From NCBI GenBank assembly GCA_018136815.1, contig CM030936.1, positions 2,225,131 to 2,289,130 on the forward strand: a DNA stretch of 64,000 nucleotides, given 5' to 3'. The DNA comes from Isochrysis galbana. Its lineage: Eukaryota; Haptophyta; Isochrysidales; Isochrysidaceae. A model generated the notes under the pieces. The model saw nothing but the letters and a program-made list of their open reading frames with translations. It was not told where the DNA came from and did not search any database. The translations under genes were made by a program, and so were the position numbers. This document shows, one piece after another, positions 23,101 through 36,100 of the stretch; positions within the stretch are counted from its first letter, which is position 1, and the number at the start of each line of letters is the position of its first letter.

Positions 23101-26100
23101 CCTTGTTCTTCGGTTTCCGGGGTCCGTGGGGTTTGGCCCATGTGCACTATCCTGGGCCTTGTTTGGGAGGGGGGGGACTGGGACAGGCCTCTTGGTGGTA
23201 CTTGTGGTGTCGTGGTGTTCGGCTCGTGCTTTCCGCTCTGTTGTCTGTTGCCGATCGGCTGGAGGTCGTGCCTTGGTCCTTGGTTTCCGTGCGTTGTTGA
23301 GCAGATCGTACGGTCGTACCTTATAGGGCTCTAAGGGCTCGACTGCGTGAGGGCCCTGTGAACGGGGGCATCCTTGATGGGTGCTTGTTAACGTTGCGGT
23401 ATTTTGACTAATCTTATGATTGGTCGCCATGGAGGGGGGCCTCGCGCCCCCCCCCACTCTCTCGACTCCCCTCATGGGGGGCGAGAACCATCCACCCCCC
23501 TGCGCTGCCTCTTGGCATGTAGGGGGACTCACCCAGACTGCCCAAACACTCCCTGAGAGTCGGGCACAGATCGCACGCCCTGGCCCGCGTTGGCTTGCTT
23601 CTCGCTCTGACCAACCCCTCCTCCCCCTGGGTCCCCCTGATGAGGAGCCCCCAGCCAGCTCCTGTCGACCGGCAGGGGCTCGAGAGCCAGCGAGGGAGAG
23701 GCAGGAGGGGCCAGGGCCATGCCCCAGCCTCACCTGCCCCCTGAGCTGTGCTCCCAGGCCCCTGCAGGCCTCCTGGGGACCTGAAGAGGGGCCGCAGGCG
23801 CGCGCCATGGGCCAGAGCCGCAGGGAAGAGAGGAGGAAGAGGGAAGAGGGAGGGGAGGGGGGAGTGGCAGCTCTCCCCTCCGGCGTTTGCGTGTCTTCTC
23901 GCCCCGTTTGGGTAAGAGAACGATGGGGGCACCAGAACCAGGAGGGAAGGGCCGCGGCTCGCCGCGGCCACTCGCCTCGGTGTTGTGCATTCCTGCCCAT
24001 CTGAAGGCTGTAGGCATGAATATTCGTGTAAGGTACGCGCTCACAATTACAATTGAACAGTTCCCCGTGTTGCCACTGACGCACAAGACACACAGATTCG
24101 GATTCCCCATGGTCTCAAGTCCAGGTTTGCAGGTTTTGGTGCCTTCCCGCGTTTGGCGTTCGCGTTGGCGTTCGGAAATTTCGTTCCGGTTCTTTCTTGG
24201 GACTTGCGCTAACTTTCGTTGTCGTCCAGGCCTGTTCTTCGTAGGTTCTTTCTGCTTGGCCTGGTTAGGGTTTCGTTGCCTTCCCGCGTTTGGCGTTCGC
24301 GTTGGCGTTCGGAAATTTCCTCTCACATTCCCTAGGTCCGCTACCCGTGGCTTGTAGGTCCTTGTTTCTTTCTTCTCGGTCAAGGTTTTGGCGAGCGAGT
24401 CGGTTGCTCTATCCGCTCGAGATTTGAGGTTTGATTTGCCATCTCCCCTTGGAGATCAATGTAGGTTCGCTTCTTAGGTGAGGGAATCTTTCCCCTTGAT
24501 GCAAGTTATATGCAAGCCCTTGGCCCCTTTGGTGTTTCTTCCCCTTGGTTGCTACTCAGGGTTGTTCGTTAGAAGCGTCTAGAAGGTTCACGCTCAACGG
24601 CAAGATTTCCTCTGTTGTGAAGATATCTCGTTGTGATCTATATCCGAAGTGATCGCCGTGGTCGCGCGACATGACGCTCCCCTTCGGACTCTCCGCTACG
24701 TGGGAAGTTACAACGGAGACACGTTCCGGCCGTCGCTGCGGAGTCTCTTTCTCTCTCGCTCTCTCTCTCCGTCTTTCTCGCGACGTGTTTGGGTTATCGG
24801 TGATTTGGGGTCGCGGTTGCTTGATAATTTGCTTGGTTTGGGTGAATGATTCCGGTGTGTTCGTGCGTGAGTCGGTGTATCCTGTTGTTCTCAGCTTCGT
24901 TGTCCGTCGTTGTTCGCTGCGTCGCTGCATTCTAGCAGCCTAGGCTCCCTCCCTGAGGGAAGAGTTCTTTGTAGGTCTAACAATCTCTTACTATCCACTA
25001 TCCAACACTTTAGGGTCTAGGGCCACTAGGAGCGCCTCGCCGCCCCACCGCCCTTCGTTCGCCGTTCGTTCCCCGTCCAGACACCCAAATGGGGTTGCCC
25101 GACCCAGTCCAGAATTTCATTCACCCGACTCCCGGTGGGGAGGAGGACCAAAGCGCCGCGCTAGCCGCCGGTGCTGCTCGCGACGGAGTGGCTCAGAGCC
25201 CTCCGGTAGCGCTCGACTCGACATTAGCGGCGAAAGGGGGCACCCTCTGGGGCATCCCGCTCCCTATCGTAAAGGGGTAGCTGCGGCCGCCGTTGATCTT
25301 GATCGTGCGGACGGGTCTTGCCTCTTCGCTCGTGGGCGCTTTGGCTAGGTGTGCGGTGAGAATATTAAATAATTTTTTTCTAAGGTCTAAGGTTGACTGA
25401 CAGACTACCCCAAAGGGGACCGTTGTTGGCATTGGAGCCCGGGGGGAGGGCACGCAAGCGCCTCCCCCATGTGAACTAATTATAAACTTGCAGTTGGGTG
25501 GATAATAGCGATAGTAGGAAATCAATCAATGGGTTTTCCAGTCGGGAGAAAAACGTGAGCTCTTCCTCTGGAGCTCAATACAATCGCACAAACATGAACA
25601 CGCTGCCACTTTAAAAGTTTTGGTATGTGTATGCGCCAACAACATTTGTTGTTGGACGTGCGATGGGATGTCATGTCAAGATGACTACTCCGAGAAGAGT
25701 TAGAGTAGAGTGCCATTTTGCTATCCATCATATCTCTTGGCTCGGGATGCGATGCTTCCTTCCCATGGTTTCTCTGCTTCTATCCTTGGTACATCGGAAC
25801 CCGCACCGAACGGAATGAACAAAGTCGGAGATGCGACGGCGACGGAGGCGGGGGAGCTTAGAAAAAGTCTGCGATGGGCAAAGGTATCTAGATATCCGTG
25901 GAAATTGCGATCGAGTACACCGAGAGCTCGAGCTAACGCAACGACGTGAGATAAGAATGGAGGTCATGCATCATTGGCTTTGAAATCTTCTCAACACGTT
26001 TGTCACCTAGGAGTAACGTCTACAATGGCTATCGTGCCGTCTTGGCAGTCATCGCGCCACGGAAGCAGCGAGTGCTGCTGAGATGCCGGAGAGGTGCGGT

Positions 26101-29100
26101 ATCATGGCCCAAGCGCATGCCGGGGATGCCGAGCCCCACGGCGGTGCCTTTTGTCGGGAGAGTGCTGCAACTCGTAGACTGATGCAAAAGCATCAATCAT
26201 TATCCCATGCGTTGGCCATGGTGTGTCTATCTACACTTAGTCATCACGGCCATCGACCGGATGAGTATTGGGCGTGCCGTCGGCCTCGTTTCGCCCCGAA
26301 CCATTAACCGCCGGGTCTGAGGCCGTCGGTGCCGCGTCAGGGGGCACGACTGCTGGCTGCCGACGGAATGGTTGGGGTACCATTTGCCGTTGCTGTGCTG
26401 CCCTCGCCACCTCCACGAGCTGCACGATTTCCCGCAGGCTCATGTCTGGATTCGCCGCCTGGAGCGTGTGCCACACCGTTTGCACCTCTTCGCGTTCCTT
26501 CATCTTGTGCGAAGGCAGGTGCGACTGGCCGAAGCGGCCAGCACTCCGAGAATTTTCGTGGCAGGCATCGCACAAGTCGTACCCGATGGCCTCTGGACAA
26601 TCCTGGCATTGCCAAGCCCGGCCGCTGATTGGGTAAACGCCGCAGCCATCGCAACCCACGAAGAAATGAACGTATGGATTCGAAGACGCTGTATCGACCA
26701 TGGCCTGTTCGGCGCTAGCCGAGCTGGTGGGGCACGCGTCGTCGACACCAGCTGTGAGTGCCAACGGAGAGGAAGGATGAGCAACATGCGAAGCTGAAAT
26801 CTCGCTTGCCGGAGGAGTTGCCGCCAGCGAGGGTAGCACCCCCGCACGCGCCTGCTCCCCATGTAATGTGCAGATGAGACGACAGGGCTGTGGCTCGTAC
26901 GCTTGCCGGGCGGCACACGCCGCACAGGGCTTAGTGCCGTCAAAGCAGTCCGCACACGACAGGTGGCCGCAGACGCTCACGCGGGCGCGTTCGGCGCGAT
27001 CTCGTCGGCAGACCACGCACGACCAGTCCGGTTCGCCCTTGAGCGGGAGCCGGGGCGAAGACGTCTCCCACTCCTTCTCGCTCGCAAGAGTGTCCTCGGC
27101 GCGCCGGGCGTACTCGGAGCCGAACCTCGCGCTGAGGTGGAGGTGGAGCGTGAGGCAGGGTGCCGGCAGATGTAGGAATGCAGCGCGGCAGATGGGGCAG
27201 CTCGAGCTGGAGAGCGGGTCCATCGAGCGGTGGAGGCACCAGAAGCAGAAGGTGTGGCCACAAGCGTTAACCGTCGGCTTGTACAGCAGCTCGCGGCAGA
27301 TTGGGCACAGCACCTCCTCCAAGTCCTGCTGGAGGGGGTGGTGTCGGGGTGGCTGCACGGTCCGCGCCTCAAGCAGCCGGCGTATGGCATCGCGGTCGTG
27401 TGCGCGCATTGCCGCCTGCAGGTCGCCGCCGTAGGGCAGGGGTTCGGATGGCGGCTCAGCCATCCTCGTGCAACGAGAGAGGCAGGCGGGCAGAGAGGGA
27501 GACGGAAGGAGGGAGGCAGGGGGAAGGGGGGGGGGAAGCTGGAGGCGAGTGAGAGCGGGGGGGGGGGTGCGGCCCCGGCGGCGTGCTGAGACAGGAGGAA
27601 GGAGGAAACGACGGGGAAAGCACGAAAAGAAGGGGATGAGAAGGGGTGGGTGGAGCGAGAGAGAGAGAAGAGAAGGAGAGAGAGACGAGAGGAGAGGGAG
27701 AGAGGAAAGACTAAAGTACTCAGTAGTGATCACGACTGGAAGGGAGTTTAGTTGATAGACTTGTTTTCTTTTGGTTTCTTTTTTCTCAACCCCTGTACTT
27801 TATACTTTATGTACATGCCCAGTCCTCCTGGAAGACGTTGGTCGCATCTTGGTTTCCTTTTTGTTTTGCCTTGTGTACTTTACTCCTACTCCTTTACATG
27901 TCTGTAGTCTACTACTTTTGTCCCATTGCCGCAGACTCACTTTTATCTTTCTACTATTTCTATCTATTTACGTACTACAAAGAAAAGGCAAAGGGCACAC
28001 TCTCTCTCACCTTTACATCCCCGGGGCTGCTCCCTACCTCCCCATTGAACCCAGAGTAAAGATAGATATAAAATGAGGAATACATAAAGAAAACGCGTAC
28101 GCCTCGCCTCCCGGCTCCCCCTTCCCCCTCGGACCCCCTCTCTCTCGCATGCCATCGTCGGCGCTTGTGATCGGCTGGATCGGCACCCTCGCCTCGGTCC
28201 ACGGCTTGCAGCTCGGGCGTGCACGCGGCGGGAGCGTGCGGATGTCGGCCACGCCTTCTGTGGGTACTCTTTACGACATGCCCGTCTCCAACAACGGGGC
28301 GCGCTGCCGCATGATGTGAGAGAGGGAAGAGCTAGGGCGGCGGCTGGCGCGGCCGCAATAGCAAGTCTCCTGGCGCGGCCGCAATAGCAAGTCTCCTCAC
28401 TGCGTGCACGCTCTCTCGTGCTGCGCCGTGCGCGCAGCGCTTCACCGCGCGCATGTTCTTTCGGCCTGTGCCTGTTGGCTCCTGTCTTTCCCTTCTGCGC
28501 AGCGCTCCGCCGAGCCACTGTGCCCATCTGACACCCCCCAACACATTGCCTTACAGCTTGTACTACAAGGACATCTCGCCACACGAAGTGGCCATCGTGT
28601 CGCCCATGAGTCTCGGCGGCCTGAAGAGTACCGAATATTTGGCCAAGAATCCCCAGGGGCTGATGCCGCTGTTCGTGCTCTCAGAGGGCGACGAGCCGAT
28701 CCCGGAGTCTGACACCATTTCCCGATTCCTCTGCAACACGTTTGCCACACGGGGTCCTGAGCTCGCACCAGCCTCTCCTGTCGCCGCGGCTCGCGTCGAC
28801 AAGATCTGCAGGCACCACGACCTGTACATTGCACCGATTCAGGGCGCTCTCTACAAGGCGACGGGGCCCAACATGTTCCCGCCCTTCGGGCGTTTTGCCA
28901 CACGCGCTGCGGCCATTGGCGAGCTCATCAAGCAAGTAAAAGCACTAGAGGGCATGGTTGCTCCTTATGGAGGGCCGTATTTGTGCGGTTCGTCTCCCAC
29001 GGGTGCAGACTGCGCATTGTTCCCCACTTGCTGTTTTCTCATGAAGATGCTCCCCAAGTTCGACGTGGACACTAACGACACATTCGGTCCTACGCTTTCG

Positions 29101-29880
29101 AAGTGGTGGGAGCACATGAGCACCAACGATCCGGTTGGCGTGCGTGTATATGGCGAGATCATTGGAGCTCTTGACGGGTGGGACGAGAAGGGGCGATGGG
29201 ACACCATCGCTGGCGCTGGACTCCGTGATACGGCTTCTTCGACACTCTTTGACAAGATCTTGGCTAAGGAGCTCCCGGCGGACGTCGTCTATGAGGACGA
29301 ACATGTGAGGATGTCTGACCAATTAGATTGCATCGCGCCGACTGCCCCTTTCTTGCAACGAGTTGCCACCTCCAATCGGCATTCTTCACCATCTTCTGAC
29401 CCTTTTTGCACGCCCTGGCGACCAAGCCTGCTCTGACTTGCTCAAATTGTCGATCTCAATTTACTGTTACATCCGTAGGTCCTCGCCTTCCGTGACATTG
29501 CGCCCGTTGCACCAACGCACGTGCTCCTCATTCCAAAGGTTCGTGCGGGTCTTACTCGGCTGCAGCATGCCACCACAGAGAACAAGTTCATTCTCGGACA
29601 CATGCTGTCGGTGGGAGTTCCTGCGATCGTCGCGGCTGAGGGGCTTTCGTCGTACAGGTCAGTACACTTGCACGCGGGTTGGTCCGGACGGCTTGCTCCA
29701 CCGGCGAGGGCGGTGGCGAGGGAGTTGGGGCGGGAGGCGGCGAGGGAAGTGGGGTGGGAGGCGGCGAGGGAGGATGAGATCGTGATGGCGTGGGAGATGG
29801 TGAGGGAGGTGGCGAAGGAGGCGGCGAGAGAGGTGGCGAGGGAGCAAGGGAGGATGAGATGGTGGCAAGGGAGGTGTTGA

Positions 29881-30138
<258 letters not shown>

Positions 30139-33100
30139 TAAGCGAGCGTTTCCTCCAGTGGACCACTGGTCGATCGAGTGTGTCGTTGTCCAACAACGCT
30201 AGTGAGACCTCCAGAGATTCTTCTCAGATTCCTTGCCACCTGCAAGTGATGGTTTTTGGCATTGGCCGTTCGCATACTCGCTCAAATCACTGATGAGGGG
30301 TGGCTTGAGCGTTGCGGTCGGGGAGTAGAGACGTTTCTTAATGATAGCTTAGCTAGAGGTGGGGGAGATTGGGTTGAAAAGACTCTGCTTGATAGAGAGG
30401 CCCAATTCATTCATCGTGGCATAAGGGCCACCGGAAGACAGCCTCACCGATACTTCTTTCGCGTCCTCACATCCTCCAGTTTATTCATTTACCTACCTGC
30501 CCATGCCACATGGCCCCTTAGGTCGCGTTTCGTCGAATATGGGACGGGTTCAGTTTCAGTTTGAGCCATCAAATGTCCACGTGCCCGTCTACAAAAATAT
30601 TGATTCTAATCAAAATCATACACGAGTGGGCTTGGGAAAATAATGTGGAATTAATTACTCTCTATCTAGAAACTAGAAAGGGACCTCATTATTAAAAGTT
30701 GACGGATCGAGCATGACCACTTGCTCGATATGCGAGGCGACGGAAGGGAAACGATCGGCGGTAGGCGCGGCGGGAACGGCGGAGAGTGATGGAATGGCGG
30801 GCTTGATCACCTCCTCGGCAGAGGAAGGCGGGAGGACGGGCTTGGGCGAGGGCGAGCGCGAGGACGGAGCGGACATGGCTGGGCGATTGGAAATAAATGG
30901 CGATAGGCTGAGGCTGAGGCTGAGGGAGAGGCTTGGTACGGATGCGGAGTGTTGAGAACGAGGGACGAGAACGGGAACGAGAACGATAGCGAGAGCGACG
31001 AACGAAGAATGACAGACGACAGAACCGATCGAGTACAGAGTCCGACGGACTGACGACACGGCACCACACTCACCTCAACACTCTCCACACTTACACACTT
31101 ACGTATCTTTATCACGACAGAACCGATAGAGTCCGACGGACTGACGACACGGCACCACACTCACCTCAACACTCTCCACACTTACGTATTACGTATCTTT
31201 ATCACGGAACACGGAACGCACAGGGACCTGCTGACAGACCGAAAAAGGAAGAGAATGCCGACAAGAGAGCGACGGGGCGACGGACGATCCGACGAGGCGA
31301 AAGTTACGCACAGGAAGGAAGCCATGAAGGAATCTTTCGAAAACCCTTAAGTGAATTGATGAAGACCGAAGTAAAACAGCGCCACGATATAATCCAACGG
31401 CCAACACCTGAGGCCTGAGGGGAGATCAGGGCCACACAATGGGGTGGTTCCTTGCACCGGCGATGGGCGCCCTCTCGTGGGCGCTTCGGGTGCGAGGCGT
31501 CGAGCATGGCCCGGTCGTCCGTCGCGGCGGCGGCGGGGGTGGCGGCAGGAGGGGAGGGGAGCGGGGCGCGCTCCATGATCCATGACCCGATTGTTTTAAC
31601 AATAGTTGGCCTTGGAAGTTAAATAGTGTTTGGCCGCCCTATACCTATAATTAGAGCTTTATGCTTTATTCTTTATTTATAGATTTATAGTGAACGATTT
31701 CGAAATTGAAAGAAAATCTAAATCTAGAAGGAAAGAGCAGTCACAGTCACTCTAGACTCTAGCCCCTGGGGCTGCTGCTACTAGCAGGGCGCAATTAGCT
31801 TGATACCTGTGCATAAATTCGCACGAATATGCGCGGGCGCGAGCGTGCATGAATGTAAATGAAGTTGCGTGCGCACTCATCAAGCTTGTGGTTGTGTGTA
31901 GCATAACGATTGAGAGACTTGTAACATCAAATGACAAGAAACGACATACAACAGATGCTGCGAAACACAACCAACACCAAGGACGTCAAAGTTACCTACC
32001 ACTCATTATCTTAATGGCTTTTCTATCATCTCAGTGCCTTTTTTTGGATTGCTGTCTCGGCGGTAAAGATCTCGCTGTGTAGGCGCCATATCCTGGATGT
32101 TCAGGATCAGGCGTGATGCGGATATTGAAAGAACTGCTCTCTGGCTTAAGTTGTGGGTTGTACTCACCAGGGCCCGGAAGCTCTCTTGCAGCTCGAAGAG
32201 AATCATGATCCCAAGGTGGTGCTGGCATGGGCGCCCCCCTCTTAGTATATTTCCAGCGTGGCGGCCGGGTAGTTGTACGTTGGCATGGGTGCAATGGAGA
32301 TGGGGCTCCTGAATGCCAGCACGCAGATACCGCTCCAGGCGGCATAATCATTGTGTTGGGCGGAAAGGTCGACCAATGAGTATGGGAATTCAGTGCCCGT
32401 GCTTGAGTCGATGTTCCCGGGTGCCCGAGCATCATGGGCTGCATCATGTTCACCAATGGCTGCGATATCCAAGGCTGCAGAATAATAAATGCTGGCTGAA
32501 TGTGCCCCATAGCTTGTGCTGCAGGATTTGCCAAGGCCTCGACCATGGGCCGTTCGGATTGATCTGCGGTGTCACTTGACTTGCTTGTGATATCCATTTT
32601 GCATGCTGTATCCTGCCGACAAAGACTCGACTCCACCAGGCTGGTGAGCAGCGCCACCTTCTCCTCAAGCGAGCTCAGCCTCTCCTCAAGGCAATCTTCG
32701 GTTTGTACAGCGGCTTTGCGTAGCACGGGCCGATTGGTGTCACTCGTGCTCCGCTCTTGAAGTGCCAGCGTCCTGTGCTGGTACGGGTAGGCCTTGCCTA
32801 CGGGCTTGCACAGATGCCTTGCCATGGGCTGACGACAGCCGATGTCCGTTTGAAACTCGACGCGACAGTCCAGTCAGAGAGAAGAAACTCTTTCTACATA
32901 TTGTAGTTTCTTCATTTTGGTTCGTTTGTTTATTTTTGTCCGAATGAGTTGCGTAGTATTGATGTCCGTAGTTCCGGTGTGAGATAATTGGGACGATCTC
33001 ATATGTCTCGAACCCTCGAACCCTCGCCGTCGCTAGACTCATGCTACAACTCCTCACGCACTCGCTAGTGGCCCACAGCTATCCTAGAGGCTACGGCTCC

Positions 33101-36100
33101 TCGTCCAACCAGCAAACAAAACAATGGGCGGTGAGTGGGGGTGCAGGTGCAGGGTGCAGGCGTATGAGCAAGCCTAGATGCCGCTAGATATGAAAGTTTC
33201 TGAAAGACAGGGGCAACATTTTAAAACAGTGTTTTTCTCCGTCTTTCAAACACCCTCCGTTTTTTTCACGGTTTGTCGAAGGTCGCGCGCAAGCGCGCGA
33301 GTGCTCGGAGGTGCGAGCGAGCGAGCTAGCTCTAGCTCGCTCGGGGCTCGGGGTTATAGTTATAGAGTTAAAGTTAGACATCAGGCAAGCAACAAGCAAC
33401 AAGCAACAAGCAACAAGCAACTCCATCACCACTTCCGCACTATCAGATCCATCGCCTCGTCCGCCATCCAATCATCTTCCGCGTCGCTGTCATCGTCGCT
33501 ATCCCACTTAACTATATCCGGAGACCACCCCGCAGATTGCACACGGAGCTGCGTGCTGCGTGTGCATCGTCTCGCGACAATACACAAGTTTGTCCGCGAC
33601 CTGCGACCTGCGACCTGATGGCTCATTCGAGACCTGTTGTTGCTCTGAATTGCCCCGTAGATAGATGGAGCAGTTCTGTTCTGCCGCTGATGCCGCCGCT
33701 GGCCGCTGGTTGTGCTAGCACTTTGGCAAGGAGCGCCAGCGAAAGAGAGGCAGGGGAGGCCAGGGCCAAGCCCCAGCCTCCTCTGCCCCCTGAGCTGGCC
33801 TCCAGGAGCCTCCAGGGGTCGCCAGAGGCAGCTGCAGGCCTATCACAGGCGCGCCATCGCGCGTGCCTGCAGGAGAGTGGAGAGAGAGCGCGGAGAAGGG
33901 GGTGGGCGGAGCGAGGGCTCCGACCACCGAAAAATATGTAAGTCCCGCACCTGTTTACAGGAGAAGTCGGGACTGAGGACGCCGCCAGCCCGGTGGGCAT
34001 AGGAGGAAGGGGGGAACGGATCACCGCCGGGGGGGGGGGCGGGCCACTCACCCCTATCCCCCTAGTAGTGCACGGGGGGAGTCGCCTGATGGTGATGGCG
34101 GGGGGGAAAGAAAGGGCCGGGAGAGAGGGGGTGTAGAAAGTTTTGCTGCGTGAGTAGAAAGTAGAGGGTCCACGGCCGCGTGTGCGGTGAGACTATTAAG
34201 AAGTTAATTAATGTTAATGTCCCATCAAGTGGCAGATAAGTTGGTCTTCGCGCATGAATCAATGCAAGTGCAGATGCGCATGCAAAGTGCTGGATGGTCA
34301 CCTGATGTCGTCAAATGGCAAATGGGACGATGATGATGATGACGACAGTGCTGACCAAGAGCCAAGAGGATGATTGGGTTGGTGATGGTGATGGTGATGA
34401 GGCTGCGTGTCCCAGTGAGGAAACGATTCAAAATCTGCTCATTTGATAGAGCCATTCACCCCACTCTCAATCTGGATCTCTCAGGACTCAGGAATGCCGA
34501 ACGCGATCGCGCGCACGTGCGCACACGCACATGCGTGCCCGCGTGCCCGCGTGCCCGCCGCGCCGCATGCGCCGCCGCACTGCTGGCGTGCGCCTCCGCG
34601 CCCGTGCGCCCGTCTAAAAACGGAGGGAGAAACGGAAGGGGTTTCAAAAACGGCAATAACGGCCTGTTTCCCGCCTTCGTAGAAAAACGGTGAATACGTT
34701 TCTCCCATCTAGGCTCTAGGCTTCCCATCTAGGCATCTAGGCTCCCTCTCCCTCTCGTCCCTAGCTGGGAAACACGTGTTTGCCGTGTTTCTAAAAAACC
34801 CAAACACAGCCGTGTTTTGCCGTGTTTCAAACCCCCTCCAGTTTGGCCGCCGTGTTTGCAGCAGCTCGCCAGCAGCCAGCTGCCGCAACGGCTCCACCTC
34901 ACGTTGCAGCCGAGCCACGGTGTCATCAAGCAATGGCCCCAACATGCTCTTGCGATTTGGCGGCTTGTAAGAGGGATGCGCCGTCTTCAGTGTGTTAATC
35001 ATCTTCTTGAATTTGGGGTGATCCGCTACAGCTGCAGGAATGTTGCACGCGTAAAACATCTCCGCTATCGCACCATCGCACACTTGCTTTGTCCCCGCAT
35101 TGAAGTGCAACACACTCTGCTGCCCCCCCCCTCCTGGCCCCCCCGCCCCCGCACAAGAGAACTGGCTCATTGCCATTGCAACGGGCGCCGCTGCCGCCTC
35201 ATCCACCTCCCTCACAGCCACCTTCTGCCGCTTCTTCTCGCTCTTCTTGCCCTCTTCCACGCGCACCTTCTCAACCAACGCGAGAAACGCTGAGTCGCTG
35301 GCAGGGCATTGGGCAGATTGGCTGCGACCAAGCACGTGGTCAACAACCCTTGTCGCGCTGCCGCGCCGCTGCACGCCGCAGCCGATGCACCGCCAGGCAG
35401 GGTGATTTGGATCATCCTCATTGAGGATGATCACACACGCCCACACTGGGTCGGTCCGCTTCGCTGCAAGCGAGCGCTTGCGCACTCCTTGCAGGAAGGG
35501 CTGGCTCAGCCCAGTGGCGCGCGCGGGGAGCACACTAAACCCTGCCTCCCTCCTTGCGCGTGCAGGCACCTCCTCCTCCTCCTCCTCCTCCTCTTGCATG
35601 GCGGCCCTCCGGAGCGAGCCTCGCTGCGTTCCGTCGAGCAACGCAGCCCATTGAAGGCGCTGCGGCGCTGGGGCTGCGGGTGCCTCGAGGCGCAGCGCCC
35701 TCCCATCGCAGGCGCCTGCCTCTGCCTCTTCCTCCCGCGCGCGCGCGGCACAGTTGGGGTTGGGGTTGAAGGTGGACATGGTGGGGTGAGGAGAGGGGGA
35801 GAGAGGGGCTGCGGCGCTCGCGCGCTCGCGACTCGCGACTCGCTCGCGACACTCGCGACGCTCGTGAGAAGAGAGATACAGGGGGGGGGGGGGAGAAAGG
35901 AGAAAGGGGGCCCCCTCCTGTATCACTGTGTTTTGGACTGTGTTTGGCTGTGTTTCTACAAATGCAAAACACAGCCTGTGTTTACTGTGTTTGGAGACGC
36001 CCCCACTGTGTTTCCCAGCTAGGTCCCTCTCCCTCGAGCTCAAGAAGAAGGAGAAGTCCAACGATGGCGGCGTTGACCGCCGTGTCGTTGAGTGTGAGGT